Source: Ceratothoa steindachneri (lineage: Eukaryota; Arthropoda; Malacostraca; Isopoda; Cymothoidae). Taken from it: a stretch of DNA of 64,000 bases. This document shows positions 12,801 through 25,422 of this stretch, piece by piece. The stretch's first letter is position 1. The number at the start of each line of letters is the position of its first letter. Location of the stretch: contig OZ018324.1 of NCBI GenBank assembly GCA_963969495.1, positions 48,617,503 through 48,681,502 of the forward strand, given 5' to 3'. The notes beneath the pieces are model-generated. The model saw only the letters and a program-made list of their open reading frames with translations, was not told where the DNA came from and ran no database searches. The translations under genes were made by a program, and so were the position numbers.

Positions 12801-12850
12801 TATTTCTTCATGTCCGACATTTTAGGAAGGCAAGGCCACGCTTGGAGACG
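9810..12850 (-). mobile_element. Decayed second copy of the Jk-1 Jockey element
   Basis: Segment by segment this matches the near-complete element at 19.0-25.5 kb on the same strand. 9815-9900 matches its RNase H part (19763-19850). 9900-10620 matches the RT region (20880-21660), and 10620-11230 the linker and endonuclease (21960-22680). 11340-12150 matches the end of ORF2 and ORF1 (22740-23560), and 12170-12310 the ORF1 N-terminus near 24730. Sequence to about 12850 weakly matches 25050-25240. Roughly 1 kb between RNase H and RT and about 1.1 kb of ORF1 are deleted. Stops are frequent and no frame is usable. Confidence 0.8.
11241..11304 (-). mobile_element. 64-bp insertion of a Jockey 3' end inside the older copy
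   Basis: Alignment with 22670-22720 is broken by about 64 bp that contain GAGCTCATATGGCGACTGC. This block resembles the 3' terminus of Jk-1 at 19009-19060 (GAGCTCATCTGGCGACTGC), with an A-rich tail (minus strand) at 11241-11252. It reads as an extremely 5'-truncated retrotransposition event, nested in a relative. Confidence 0.6.
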
Positions 12851-13149
12851 GTTTTACTTGCATTAACGGTCGCTACCTATTTCCCTCTGTTGTAGGCATG
12901 ATAGTCGAAAAACAGAGAAAAAAAAGCATGGAACGTAAATATAATGACCACCTTTGGGTATTAAAGAAAAAGTCTCCTTAAGATCAGAAAATTCCAGAAT
13001 GTGATCGTTTATACATACTCGGCCTACGGGTACAAGTTAACATGGGCTTTGACAAACCGGCCCGCCTTTAAGGCGAAATTGTCTTCGAGCTTTAATCACA
13101 AAGGATGGTAATAAAGTAGATTAATTATATTTGTAGTGACGGCTCAACA
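12851..13149. other. Unassigned sequence
   Basis: AT-rich with no recognisable feature. Confidence 0.4.
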
Positions 13150-13528
13150 CAAACCATGCCTAATGGCTGCCGTAGCCAGTGGGCTTTCGGGTCTCACAGC
13201 ACTAGCGTTCTCATGTTATACACTACAACTCAACGGAGGACCCATAAGAGGACGAAAGTGCGCCTGGCAGCCAGAGCCTCTGTAGATAAAAGAACAGGTC
13301 TGGGAGGGATTAGGCAGATATGTAATAAAGAGAAGTAGAGATAGGCGGGTCCATTAATGAATTGGGTGGGTGATCACCTATTATTATCATACTCTGGCGC
13401 TAGGTGATCCTAGGATGGCATACAGTCAACGAAGTCACCATACCATGTCTAGCGGACTGAACTCAGTCCAGGTGAGAACAATTCCCGCTGGTGCGAAAGC
13501 GAGTAGACAAAAGGTTGATTGGATAGCC

Positions 13529-13583
<55 letters not shown>
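13150..13583 (+). mobile_element. Possible LINE 3' end with (TAA)n tail
   Basis: GC-normal sequence of about 380 bp ends in a (TAA)n array at 13529-13583. Tails of TAA units are typical of I-clade and related non-LTR elements, so this may be a 5'-truncated LINE 3' region. No conserved coding domain is visible, so the family is inferred only from the tail. Confidence 0.35.
13529..13583. repeat. (AAT)n microsatellite
   Basis: About 18 perfect AAT units, at the 3' end of the putative LINE fragment. Confidence 0.98.
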
Positions 13584-13585
<2 letters not shown>

Positions 13586-14094
13586 GAGAATAAAAATGAG
13601 AGGTGGTGGTATAGTATGTGATCTACATGCATGTTTCTGGCATAGCTTGTGATTTACATTAAAAATTTATAATATTTTCCTGACTTCCGATTGGTTTAGT
13701 ATATAAAAAAAGCATGTTTTATCGTTTATACACTTTTAGTATTGAGCCCATAACGGAGCTACAAACGATAGAATAATTATCACCGACCTAAAAGATCACA
13801 ATTTTTTTTCATTTTGGGAACAAAATGAGATATTCGTTTTGATATTCGTTTATTTTCCAAAGAATTTTTTTTACAAGAAGTCTCCTCTAATTTAAATCCC
13901 TTTAAGTTGGGAAGAGAGGATCGTTAGTGCAAATGAATGCTCTTGATAAACTAAGGTTCCCGACTTGCGTTTGTTTACCTCCGTGTAACCGGCGATTATT
14001 AATTTAAGGTTACCACGGGCAACCTTTTATACAGCTCTATTTTTTTCCAGCCAGTGAGGAGGGAATGTTATCATCCTAACTTTTTTATATGTAA
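13584..14094. other. AT-rich spacer
   Basis: No gene or family is recognised. It precedes the gag-like region of Jk-2 and may include its 5' untranslated region. Confidence 0.35.
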
Positions 14095-14096
14095 AT

Positions 14097-15150
14097 TTGA
14101 GAGGAAAGAAGAGTGTTATGGTGGACGGGAAGGGGTTGAAGGGCCTGGAGACGGATATGTCGTGTCAGGAAGAGGTGGACGTCCAGACTCGGTTTGAGGA
14201 AATGAATATCCAAGGAGGTGAATGGACTACTGTACGTGGTCGGTCCAATAGAGCAGCAATAACCTCTACATCTGTAAAGAAAAAGCAGTGTCGAGTGATG
14301 ACTAATGACGACAATAACAGCACAATGCATGGAAGTGGTAATACTGTGAGGGGGATGGTGCTAGTCGTAGAGCTACAGGGTGATGAGGAGGAGGGGCAGA
14401 AGTTTTTGAAGTAGGCAGTGGAGGTGACTGAGGCGCTAGAGAACAGTGAAATTAGTGAAGCAGGAATTGAAGATGCTAGGATAAACATTCAAAGAGTAAC
14501 AGTAACATGTAATTAAGGATAGTTTTCAGGTGAGGAGAGTGGTAGCAATGACAAAGATGGAACAGTGAAATGCTATCAACCAGAATCTCATAAAGTTAGG
14601 TATGGAGTAATTGGTCCGATATCAGAAGAGACAACACCAGAGAAGGTGAAGAATATAATGACTCGACGCGAAGGACAGGAAGAGTATACCACGGCTCGGA
14701 TTTATAAAGGTAAAGGAGAGAAAAGGGTAGCCACTAAGTGTATGAAGATAGAAGTACCAGGCAAGAATCTTTCAACGCATATTTACTTGGGTTAGATAAG
14801 GTTTGAATTCAAGCAATAAATCGAAAACCCATTTCAATTTTATAAGTGCCAAGAGTTTGGCCAAAGTGCGGCATTATGTCAAGCCAAGGTGCAGAAGTGT
14901 GTTGTTTGTGCGGAGAACCACAAATTGAGTGGATGTCCAATGAAGAAAGCGAGAGAAATAGAGAAAATAAGAGCAGAAGGGGGAATCACTCATCGTGAAG
15001 CTCTGATGAATCAAAAGAACCGAGAGAGACATTTGATTGAAGAAAGAGAGGGAAACATTGTCTCTACTGTCCGAGGGGTCGACCCGCAGCAGAAGCTAAC
15101 TAAGATGAATCAACTGGACCAGGTTGAAGAAAGTATTGAGCCACGGCAAT
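14097..15150 (+). pseudogene. Jk-2 ORF1 (gag-like nucleic-acid-binding protein)
   Basis: Open pieces at 14097-14414, 14565-14795 and 14889-15152 lie in different frames. The last begins with the zinc-knuckle stretch QKCVVCAENHKLSGC (CX2CX4HX4C). It is preceded near 14840-14880 by a decayed knuckle, FYKCQEFGQSAALC. After the knuckles comes a Lys/Glu-rich coiled-type stretch (KAREIEKIRAEGG). Jockey ORF1 proteins coat element RNA and carry two to three such knuckles. Internal stops (for example TAG near 14412) show it is dead. Confidence 0.7.
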
Positions 15151-15591
15151 GAGAGTCACAGAGCACGAAGGCAAGTTTTGTGCACAATTTTAGTAATCAA
15201 GAAACACCGACCAAAGGCAGTGCAATAATGAAAACCTGGTAACAAAGGAGGAAACACAGAAGATAGTGGAAGAAGAAATCCCGAAAGCTTTGGCAGGGAT
15301 AGTGCCTCTAATAGTTGACTTCATGAGCTCCAATAATGCAACAGTAAATTCACATCCAAGATATTAGTTAGCGGATATGGCAGCGAGGAAGCATATTGGT
15401 TTAATAGTGACAGCGTAACAACTACAAAAGGAGGTAAAGGGAAAGGAAAGTTCAGCTGGAAAGAGAAGTCTTGGAAGTGTAGAAAGTATAGAAGGATCAG
15501 CAAGAGTAGGTTCGAGTAACACAAAGAATAACAAACCAGCAGCCGGAAGAGGAGAAGGAAGAGGACCCAGACATAGCCCACAATAATTAAT

Positions 15592-15651
15592 TAACGATAT
15601 TGTTTCGGAATTGTCATAGTTTATACAATAAGCTTTCAGAGTTTAAAGTAG

Positions 15652-15715
<64 letters not shown>

Positions 15716-18700
15716 AAAAACCTCATGTAGCATGTCTTCAAGAAACTTGGATGGTCAATGATAGAGTGCCAGCATTAATTAATTATAGGTGTGTATTTTA
15801 GAATAGAAATGGACGAGGGGGAGGAGTTGCTACTTTCATAAGAAGTGATATAGTAATTGGAAATAAAGTGTTACAACAGTATGATAATGGAATATTGGAA
15901 TTACAACTTGTGACGCTAATTTTTTACGTGATAACATTTACATATTAAACATTTATAAGCCATGACAAATTGTCACTAGAACATAACTTGAATTTAAATG
16001 TATTATTTTAGGTGACTTGAATGCCCATCACCCTATGTCGAGTAGACGAGAACAGCTAAACGGAACAGGACGAAACACAGCGGACAACATCCTACGAGAA
16101 CCACTACAGCTCATGGCACCCATAGGCTTCTTCACTTTTATGGACAGCGCGACGGGACAGACATCTACCTTGGATCTGTGTATCACATTAGTAACATTAG
16201 GAAATCTAACCCAATTAGAATTAGGTGAAGACTTAGGAAGCGACCATTGCCCAGTGATAATTAAAGTACAAGTGAGACCATTATTTGTAGCAACAAAGAG
16301 GAGTAAGTGATGGAAGTTTGAAAGAGATAAGTTGCCACAATATACACACAGACTAACAGAATTTACGGAAGAAGAGAAAGTAGCAAATATAGAAGATAGA
16401 AATGAAATACTTACGAATAAGATGACTACAACAGCTGAGAACATTTTAGATAAAACTACTGGCATTCGACACCCAAGATCTAATAAGCTCTGGTGGAATG
16501 AGTATTGTGGTATGGTCGTTTGTCACAGAAGACAGCTGTTCAAAAGACTGCAAACCCATCCAACAGCGGTAAACTTGGAGGCAAGTAGGGAGGTTGGTAG
16601 AGAGGTGAAGAGAATTACACCTGAATAAGGCCATTTAGAGCGTTTGCAAGGGGAATAAACTCAGGCATACCAGTTTAAGCTGTATGGACTAAAATTAACT
16701 CATTAAGGAATACTTCAACAAAAACTAACCATCCCTTGATAGAAAACGGAAATATCATTACAAGTAACGAGGGCAAAGCGGAGGTATTTGGAGAATATTG
16801 TCAAGAAATATATAGATAAGAAAGATCCGCCAAACAACCATAGAGTAAATGTTGCAATAACACAGATGAGAAACAGATGGTACAACTAGACATTCACTGA
16901 AAGAGAACTGAGACAGACAGTTGGACAACTAACAAATAGAGCCCCAGGACACGATGACATACAAAGCCTTATGCTAAAAAATCTCCCAATTTCATGCTGG
17001 AAGTAACTCTTGGATATAATAAATGAAAGTTATGAAAAGGCATTGAGAATTAAGAAGTGGAAGAAGACATTGATTTTACAATACCTAAACCTGGAAAATA
17101 TCACACTTTTGCACAATCATACCGACCCATATCAATGTTACCATGTCTTTCAAAAGTAATGGAAATGGTGGTGTGCACTAGGCTTTTCTGGTACTTATAA
17201 AAGACGGAGAAGTTCAATGAAACACAAAGAGAATTTCGTAAAAAGTTAAATGCAATTGATCAAGTTGAAAGGTTAGAAAATATCATAAGAAATGCAATAG
17301 CCAAGAGAATGGTTTAAATAGCAAAATTTCTGGATATCAAAGGAGCATATGATACCATCCCAGATAATCAATCTATACAAAAAATGGAACAAAATGGACT
17401 GAGAGGAAATCTGCTGCAATGGTTTCAAAGTCTTTTATCAAAGAGAAGATTGAGGGCTATATATAATGGAAAACTGTCAGAAGAGAAAGAGGTGTAAATT
17501 GATATACCCCAGTGATCGAACCTCAGTCCTGTTCTATTTAATTTGTGTACGGTAAATATGCCAACAAATGGGGAGTTCACAGTGTTACAGTACGTAGATG
17601 ATATTGCCATAGTAGCGGTGGATAAGAAGCCAGAAAAGTGTCATCGGAAGATGCGACAAGCCTTGGAGGAAATTTATAGATACATGGAAGAAAGTAAACT
17701 TACTATCAGTTATGAAAAAACAAAAGCAATGGAGTTTACCAGATGAGAGATAAATCCCCAGCAATGAACATCAATGGAATAATAATAGACTGGGTCATGG
17801 AATTTAAGTTTTTGAGAATGACACTTGGTGCTCCCACACTAACGTGGAAACCCCATATGGTTAAAACCAAGGCAAGTTGTATTAAAAGGAATAATGTTTT
17901 TAAAGCGATAGCAGGTCAGGAGTTGGGGGAGGGGGAGATATGAAGATGCTCTTGTACATGTATAAAATGTTAATACGGAGTAGGATTGGTTATGGATTAG
18001 AGATATATAGCTCAGCAATTGCGAAAGATATAAAGAACATAATTCCAGTGCAGAACGAGTGTCTCAGATTAGCGATAGGAGCAAGGAAACATCCCCAGTA
18101 TGCTCATTGGCAGTGGAGACGTATGTCCTTCCTCTATTAATATATAGAGATCAGCAAGTTTTATGTTGCCTAAATAGAATTCAAAACCTTCCAAAGAACA
18201 GCAAAGTCCACAGGGAATTATGGACAGAGAGGCAACAGGCCATGTATACACAATTCCCCCAACACTTGTGTTAGAGAGGGCACAGACACAGACAGATGGA
18301 AAGAGTGCCAAACGCAAGTGTTCCGTTTGTGGCGTCAGTGCTACCTTGTGTAGAACTAGAGGAGATTAATGGTAACTTTATGGAAGAGATTAATAAGAGA
18401 TATGATGGAGAAATTTATGTGCTAAACAGGGAGAAGATTGAGAAGAGAGTATGGAGCCTGGCTAAGGATTTACACGGAAGGATCAAGGATTGAGAACCAA
18501 GGAGTAGTATTCGTTAAGGTGACCAGGGTAATAGAGGCGCAAAACCATACAAAAAGGTGGAAGATATCTTCAGAATGTTCAGTATACGACGCAAAGTTGT
18601 TTGCCATTTATAAGGCAGTGGCGTGGGCTGAACAGCAGGAGCAAAAGGTAGTAGTGTTTTCAGACTCAAGCTCAAGTATAAAAGTACTGAGAAATACCAG

Positions 18701-18895
18701 GTTGGCAGACAATGTGTACAAGTATAGAGTACAAAAAATTTTATACAGAGTTAAAAGGATGAAAAGGATTGAGATTGAATGGATATCAGCGCATGGGGGA
18801 TCGAATGAAATGAAAGAGCAGATAGAGCTGCGAAGCAGGCAACAACAATGGAAGAGCAGACGAAGGTATTAGTCACGACGAAGCACGGCAGGCGA
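15592..18895 (+). pseudogene. Jk-2 ORF2: endonuclease-RT-RNase H, degenerate
   Basis: The endonuclease starts near 15592 (RNCHSLYNKLSEFK). It continues after a microsatellite with ACLQETW (15730), GDLNAHHP (16012) and LGSDHCPVII (16236). RT motifs follow: SYRPISML (17116), FLDIKGAYDTIP (17328), a damaged PQG box, and LQYVDDIAIV (17586), then KLTISYEKTK. RNase H lies at about 18470-18880: IYTEGS, where the usual first Asp (YTDGS) is Glu; ECSVYDAKLFAIY; VVFSDSSSSIK; and WISAHGGS. Numerous stops and frame changes occur, so no functional product is expected. In its intact state the protein would nick target DNA and reverse-transcribe element RNA there. Confidence 0.8.
15653..15712. repeat. (AT)n microsatellite inside the Jk-2 endonuclease
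   Basis: About 30 AT units lie between the first endonuclease strand and the LQET motif. In frame they read as Tyr-Ile repeats. The flanks continue the endonuclease on both sides. Confidence 0.95.
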
Positions 18896-19008
18896 TAATT
18901 AGAGCGGTCAGCGGTGGCGGAGTCGGAGCAGCAATAGCAACAGCGGCAGGAGGGACGACATCTGGCAAGAATTACGGAGAGCATCAAATATTGGATTTTT
19001 TTTTTTTT

Positions 19009-19227
19009 AAGAGCTCATCTGGCGACTGCCTACATGAGCATTAGTCGCCGTATTACAACTCGCCTAGTTCTAGGCTACTTTAAAATAAAATTAGAGAAAA
19101 AAACACCCCAAAAAGGGGTAAAGGAAGCAAGCTGGTGCGTCGGAGAGAGGTCCCCCCGGCGCAGAAGCATGAAACAAAAAAAAACAAATGCAAAAAACAA
19201 AACAAACAAAAAAAAAACAAACCTTGC
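19009..19227 (-). other. Jk-1 3' untranslated region
   Basis: Follows the ORF2 stop and includes A/C-rich sequence at 19090-19225. Its terminal block GAGCTCATCTGGCGACTGCC (plus-strand reading) recurs at 11252 and, reversed, at 46490-46515. It thus defines the conserved 3' end of this family, which reverse transcriptase presumably recognises. Confidence 0.7.
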
Positions 19228-22200
19228 TTAAATAATAGGAAGAAGGACGGCCTCCCCCAAGAAGTCAACAAGTCCACAAGTCCATGTGCACGAATCTGTC
19301 CCGAGTACAAGGGACAGGCGGTAGCGACCCCGCCCATTCCCGTACCGGGACAGGTATCGTGTGCGAAGATCACCCAGACTGGGACATTTGACAAGAATGT
19401 GCCGAACAGTCTGACGGACCACGCAGTCGTTGCAATAGGGCGCAGGCGAGCGCTCCATCAAATAGCGATGCGTCACACGAGTGTGCCCGATTCGGAGACG
19501 ACAGAAAGCAACCTGAAGCCGCCGCGGCATTAAGGGATATGTCCATGGAAACAGTCGCGGCGCCATGGCACGCAAATTTAAGTTCCCTTCGACCGTCTCC
19601 CATCTTCTTTGCCAAGCAGTCCAAAAAGCTGCACGTATTCCTGCCATGTAGTCGGTGTGAGGGAGAGCGAAACGCTGGTGCGGTCGCAGAGTCCTCGCGA
19701 ACTCTTTGGCGCCCTCATCGGCGCGCTCATTCCCCGCAATTCTTACATGTCCAGGAACCCAGCAGAAGATAATCTCGACATCTGCCCGGCTCGCCAAAAC
19801 CGTGGCGTCACGGATTTCGCGAACCAGGGGATGCGGAGATTTCAATGCCCCGAGAGCACTCAATGCGCTTTGTGGGTCGCTATAGATCACAATCCGTTCT
19901 CCGAACCGGGCACGTCGCGTAATCTCCCGTACCGAGAGGTGTATTGCCACCAGCTCGGCCGTGAAGACAGACGCAGCGCCTGGTAGAGCCCCGCTGACCT
20001 CAAACAGAGAGGATACGGCGTGGAAGCCGACCCCCTCTTGGGACTTGAAGCCATCCGTATCCACTGGCACGGTTCCAGCGTGACACGATGTGTGCTCCAA
20101 AAAGGTCGAACGCAATACTCCCGGCGCAGTATAAGCTTTGGGAGCAGAGGCGTGGCGACAAATAGCCAAATGTGGTACCCTCCAGGGTGGCGTCCTGGGC
20201 GGACCTAGGGGCACCACCGGCCCGAGAGCTATATCTACCTCTAGAAGGAGTTTCCTGGCCCTAAACCCAAGGGGCTTAGGGTATGACTGGCGTCTCTCGG
20301 CGGCATAGGCACCATCGAGATCAGCTGCGGATGCAGTGAGAGCTGTTGACGACTGAGGGAGACGCCGAGTTCGCGTGTGCAGGTGAGTGATGCACTGCAC
20401 GCGGCGCAGAGCGAGTTGCATCTCCCCAGCATCGACCAACAGGCTCTCAATGGGGAAAGTGCGGAAGGCACCGGTCGCAAGGCGAAGGCCGGTGTGGTGG
20501 ATCGAATCCACCTTCCGCAATAAACGCTCGGCTGTGGATGCATAAAACTCGCATCCGTAGTCGAGCTTCGAACGAACAAAGGATCGATAAAAAAGGAGGG
20601 CAGTAGCCCTATCAGCGCCCCAAGCGCTGAACGTCACGGAACGGAGAATGTCAATGGCGCGGATACAAGAGACCCTAAGGCTGCGAATATGAGCCTCCCA
20701 GGTGAGGCGTCGGTCGAATGCAAGACCAAGGAAACGGTGCGACTCAACCACATCCAGGCGCACCCCATTAGGAAACAAATCTGGGTCAGGGTGAAGCCGT
20801 GGATGGCGGCAGAAGTGCACCACCTTAGTCTTGGCCAAATAAAACCGAAACCTGTTCGCTTCGGCATAGGGAGGGACGTGGTTCAATGCCTGTTGGAGTC
20901 GACGCTCCAGAGTTGGCATCTGGGCCGCGCCAAAAGAGATCGAAAGGTCGTCCACGTAGAGCGTAGCGAGAACATCTTCCGGCAGCACCGAGGTGATGCC
21001 GTTGATGCTCAGGGCAAAGAGTGTGACACTGAGGACACTTCCCTGCGGGACACCCTCTTCCTGCTCCTTTGGGTGGGAGAGGCCCCCCCCCCGCACCCGT
21101 ACGCGGAATCGACGATCTCGCAAAAATTCAGATATGAACATTAGGAGGCGTCCCCTCGCCCCCATCGTGTGGAGAGTCTCCGTGATACCGTATCGCCATG
21201 CGGTATCATAGGCCTTCTCCAGATCGAAAAAGACCATGGTGTAGTGCTGTCTACGAAGGAAAGCCTCGCAGACGGCATTTTCCAGTCGGAGCAGAGCATT
21301 CGACGTGAAGTGTAGGTTGCGGAAGCCGCACTTTGCGGAAGACAGATGGCCTCCGCTGTCCAGGAAAAAGGCTAATCTAACATTTCCTAATTTCTCCATC
21401 AACTTGCACACGCAAGAGGTTAGAGAGATTGGGCGGAAACCAGTCGGAGTAGAGTGATCTCTCCCCGGTTTGCGAAAGGTGAGCACAGTAGCGATTCGCC
21501 AGGAGTCTGGGAGAAGACCTTCCACCCAGATCCTTTTGAACAAATCTAACAGAAAGGCCATGCCTCGCTCACCCAGGTGTCGAAGCATGGCGTACGGGAC
21601 ATCGTCAGGACCATGGGCGGTGTCGGCGCACGAAGCGAGAGCGGAACGTAACTCACTCACAGTAAACTTGTCGTTGAAGGGTTCTCCGCCTCTGGAGGTA
21701 AAGTCCAGCCGGCGGCCTTCTGCGACATCCCGACGTGCATTGAATGCTGGTGGAGCAGCATCACGGCTAGAGAATGCGGAAAAAGTGGTCGCTAAGGATT
21801 CCGCCACGGACGCGGGGTCCGAGATTGCGGTCTCATTCTCCTAGAGAACGGGAGGGGGGTCCTGCGAGAACTTGCCCCGAATCCCTTTGACTCGCTTCCA
21901 CACCTCAGCTAAAGGGGTCTTCCCGTTAAGTGAAGACACGTATGCCCACCAAGAAGAGCGACGGGCGTGCTTCGAAATATACCGGAATCTAGCCCTAGCC
22001 CGACGAAATTCAGCGACAGTGAAATCGTTCGGGCGGCGCTTATAGCGCATCTAGGCATAACGCTTCTGTTTGAGGGCCGTCTCACACTCGGTCGACCACC
22101 ATGGGAGTGGTCGGCGTGCAAAACGTCTAGACGTCCTAGGAATAGTAGTCAGGCCTACGGCGATGAGGTTGCCGGAGAAGAACTCAACGGCCTCATCTAC

Positions 22201-22896
22201 TGACCTAAACTCGTCGACTGAGATAGAGAATTCAGTCATTTCCTGAAATGCAGGCCACCGCCCCCCGCGCCAAGCACCACCGAGGTGGTCTTTCAGGCGG
22301 CAGTTGCCCTGAAAATGATATTTGAATGGGAAAGTGATCACTACCATGGAGGTCATCGACCAACTCCCAATCAAAATCAGGCTGTGCATCCGAAGAGCAC
22401 AAAGATAGGTCAAGGCAAGAAAATGAAGCGGTTCTCGGACAGTGATGAGTAAACTCTCCACGTTTAGGACACCCGTCACAAGCTCTTCGATCAGATCGGC
22501 AAGGACTTGTCCCCTGGGATTTATGGAGTAATCTCCCCAGAGAGGATGCCTGCCGTTCAGATCTTCAAGCAAGAGATAGGGCCTCGGCAACCGTGCCAAG
22601 ACGTGGCGCAAGTCCCCCGTGTCGAAGTCAGCTGACGGTGGAATGTACGCAAAAATTATAGTATACCTCCTATCCAGGTGCAGCTGCACAGCCACTGCCT
22701 GAAAGGAGGTATCTAAAGAGAAAGGAAGAACGGAGACATCATGCCGGGTGTAAACTGCGCATCCCCCAGCCCGGCCATCCCGCGGTGGTGGGGTCGCAAA
22801 ACCCTTATACCACGCGAAATGATAGCTAACGGGGAACGGGACGAGACGAGCCTCCGCAGCTCCTCCCAGTTGGCCCGGAGTCCACGGCAATTCCAT
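19228..22896 (-). pseudogene. Jk-1 ORF2: endonuclease-RT-RNase H with two in-frame TAG stops
   Basis: A single frame runs from 22896 to 19228, broken only by TAG at 22053-22051 and 21843-21841. The 859-codon downstream part keeps RT motifs FRPISL, FFDLEKAYD and YVDD (residues 284-287). It also keeps RNase H Asp585, Glu618, Asp644 and Asp697, then an H/C-rich tail (YCNDC...H...KC). The endonuclease is damaged. The start WNCRGLRANW and the SDHFPI box sit in other frames, the LQET-containing segment is deleted near 22825, and the Asp-Asn motif reads EDLN instead of GDFN. In intact relatives the protein nicks target DNA, primes and copies RNA there, and removes the RNA. Confidence 0.9.
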
Positions 22897-23070
22897 TGAA
22901 GGAATATGCCCTCCAGGCCTAGCTCATGGAGACTCGGGGGCCCTCCTCGAGCTGAAGACCCTCACGGGAATGGCCGTACAATTCCCGGGGGCAGAACCAC
23001 CGGCGCTCTTGTCCGGACAAGTGCGCTGAAGGCGCTGTCACCTTCGAGGACTTGTTGGGGGAGGTTGGAC

Positions 23071-25422
23071 TCACCATGCGAGTCTTTTCCTTCCTCCGCC
23101 TCGAAACCTTAGGCGGGCGATGCGGCTTTCGAGGCAGGGGGCCCTCTTTTCGAGGAACCACCGTCTCCGAGCCACTCGCTCCACCTTGGGGCGTGGGCGA
23201 AGGAGCCGAAGCTCCTTTGTTGCTGTCTTTCTTTGGGGGAACAAGGTAGGAACCCTGGAAGATGGCCTAGCAACCATCTTCAAGGGTGTTGCCTCCTGTA
23301 AGTCTAACGACTCTGTGGAGGCGCGTGGCCGTTTCGCCTTACGGGAAACGGTCACGCTGGGGGAAGAGGGGGAAGCCCTGGTTTTAGCCGGGGCTGGGTG
23401 TGAACCCTTTTTGCCGCCAGCTTTACCAGGGAAGCGCTCGGGTGGAGTAGAGCCTGCAGAAGGGCTCCAAATGGGCGCTGAAACAACCGTGCTCGTTGGC
23501 CTGGATGGACCAGGAGCAGAGGGTGCCTTTCTAACTATTGAGGCATATGACGTCCTAGGCAGAGCCGGGTGCGCCAGGACCAAGTCCTTAGCCTCGCGGA
23601 ATGAGAGTCGATCCTGGGCCTGAACGGCCAGGATTCCTTTCTCAAGGAGATATGCCCCACATAGCTTCGAAGGAGCGTGGTGCGGCTCCTTGCAATTGAC
23701 ACACTTGGCCACATACGATTTGGACTTATCGTGTGCGACCTTGGAGCAATTTACATAGATTTCGGGTGACCCCGACTTTGCACGTCTACATGAGCGATTC
23801 GTATGGCCGAAGCGGTGACAGTAATAGCACCGCCGCGGCAGTGGCACGAATGCCTCCACGCGGTAGCGGTACCAACCGGCACGCACCGACTTAGGGAGCT
23901 TATCACAGTCGAACGTGACGAAGAGTGTAGGGGTGGGTCTTGAAGCCCCTCCCTGTTTTCTCATCCCACGTTCGACCTTGACCGCCGCATGTTCGGCCAG
24001 CTCTAAGGTTATGTCCTCAATGGAGTAGTCAACGAGTTCCCTCGCATAAACTACTCCTTTGACAAAGTTCATGGTAGAGTGCGGCGTCACACTCACCGGG
24101 GTGCCATGAAGTGTCCGAAGAGCACTTATCTTGGCCGCCTCGACGGGATTCGCCGCATTTGCCAGAAGGCTCCCGTCCGAGAAACGGGTCACCTTCGTCT
24201 CTCTACCAATTGCACTAGCTAATCCTCTCCTCTGATGGATCATGTTGCCCTTGGACAACATGGTGCTATCAGTGGAGCGAATAACGAGAAAGCGTTTGAA
24301 GCCAGCGGGCTCGAAAACGCCAGGTAACCTCTGAATCAGGGGCCCCGATGTCATTGAGGCTTCGCCCTGTGCATTTTTAGTCTTAGTCAGGGGCTCCGCA
24401 ACCGGGGGAGCAGAGGGGCCGGATGTGCCAATCTTGGCTTGGTCGCTTGCCAGAGTGGCAGCAGACCGATCCGTCCCCGCAGCCCCCACGGATGGAGAGG
24501 AGCCCCGAGTCTTCTTCGTCTTTTTGGTCTTGGTCTTTTTCTTTTTTGGAGAGGAGGGCGGGGAATGAACCTGCTTCTTACCCCCACCGGTAGAAGCCCC
24601 CAGGCCAGATGGACCGGCCTCAGCCAGGTCATTCTCCGAAATGGAGAAGGTCCTGGTAGTCGTGGGAGCACCGGTCGGAGGAGATCCCTCCCCTCCTTGT
24701 ACTGCTTCAGAAACCACAGCTGTTTGAGGAGGACCTTGCATAGGGGCGGATTCGGGTTCGGTGCTTGGTGCCGAACCCGGATTTCCCCCCATGGAAGGCC
24801 CTACCGTCTGAGGCTGGGTCTCCTCAAGGACCATGGATATCTCAGGGGGGGGGGCTTCCAGTTGGCCATCCCCCCAAGACACCGCAGGTCCCGTTGGCAG
24901 TATCGTCACTAGTCTTGTGTGGGGAGGCATGGGCCTTGACCCCGGCAAGGTTCAATATTCTTGCCAGCAGGTCTTTTGAGGGAAGTGACCGAAGGGGCCT
25001 GGCTTCCCTCTTCCCCCTAAGGGGGTTTGCCCTACCGAGCCGCTTCGATGGGGAGCAGCTGGATAAGGGCTGCCTGCTGGCTTTCTTGGCAGTCCCCTTG
25101 GAAAGAACAGAAGGGACTGCCGCTGGTAAAAGGGAGGTTCCCGAAAGCACCTCCAGAGAAGGGGGTGAGGGGGAGTTCCCTTCACCCGTAGGCGTAGGAG
25201 AGGAGTAAGCCTCCTCCCTGGTTTGAAGAGATATGGAGGGTCCCCTGCGCAAGCACTGGGGGAAAGGACCTTCATTTTTTTGCTGGAGCTGCCCGAGGGC
25301 GGCTCCGTCGCTGTTTCAGGGGAAGTTGGGGGTTGGGGTGTTTTTTTTTTCATCATTGGGCATGGTGACCCTTTTTGTGCTACGGGACGCAACAGCTCAT
25401 CACCTCCTGCAGCCGCCCGCAC
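23071..25422 (-). pseudogene. Jk-1 ORF1: gag-like zinc-knuckle protein, frameshifted N-terminus
   Basis: The longest open frame (24948 to 23071, 625 codons) begins in a Pro/Ser-rich region. It carries a Lys-rich stretch KKKKTKTKKTKK (about residues 134-146), then a globular region. Zinc knuckles follow: CYYCHRFGHTNRSC (residues 374-387) and CVNCKEPHHAPSKLC (about 416-430), with a damaged one between. Upstream codons continue in two other frames (25252-24842 and 25422-24952). The switches lie in or near homopolymers, for example the G11 run near 24846. The original protein was therefore longer. It is expected to bind element RNA and act as nucleocapsid and chaperone. It lies just upstream of ORF2, which starts within or after its end. 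Confidence 0.8.

Larger units (their letters stand above)
14095..18990 (+). mobile_element. Jk-2: decayed Jockey-clade retrotransposon
   Basis: In order along the plus strand there is a gag-like ORF1 with Cys/His knuckles, then an apurinic-like endonuclease, a reverse transcriptase and an RNase H domain. Each is recognisable but frameshifted and stop-rich. Its 3' end is met at 18990 by the poly(T) (poly-A on the minus strand) of Jk-1, so Jk-1 inserted into or at the end of Jk-2. The left boundary is approximate. Confidence 0.8.

Noticed and set aside
23120..23623. Plus-strand frames over Jk-1 (also 24439-25208, 20689-21144)
   Set aside because: Antisense shadows of a GC-rich retrotransposon; no domain, and the minus-strand gag/RT explains the openness.
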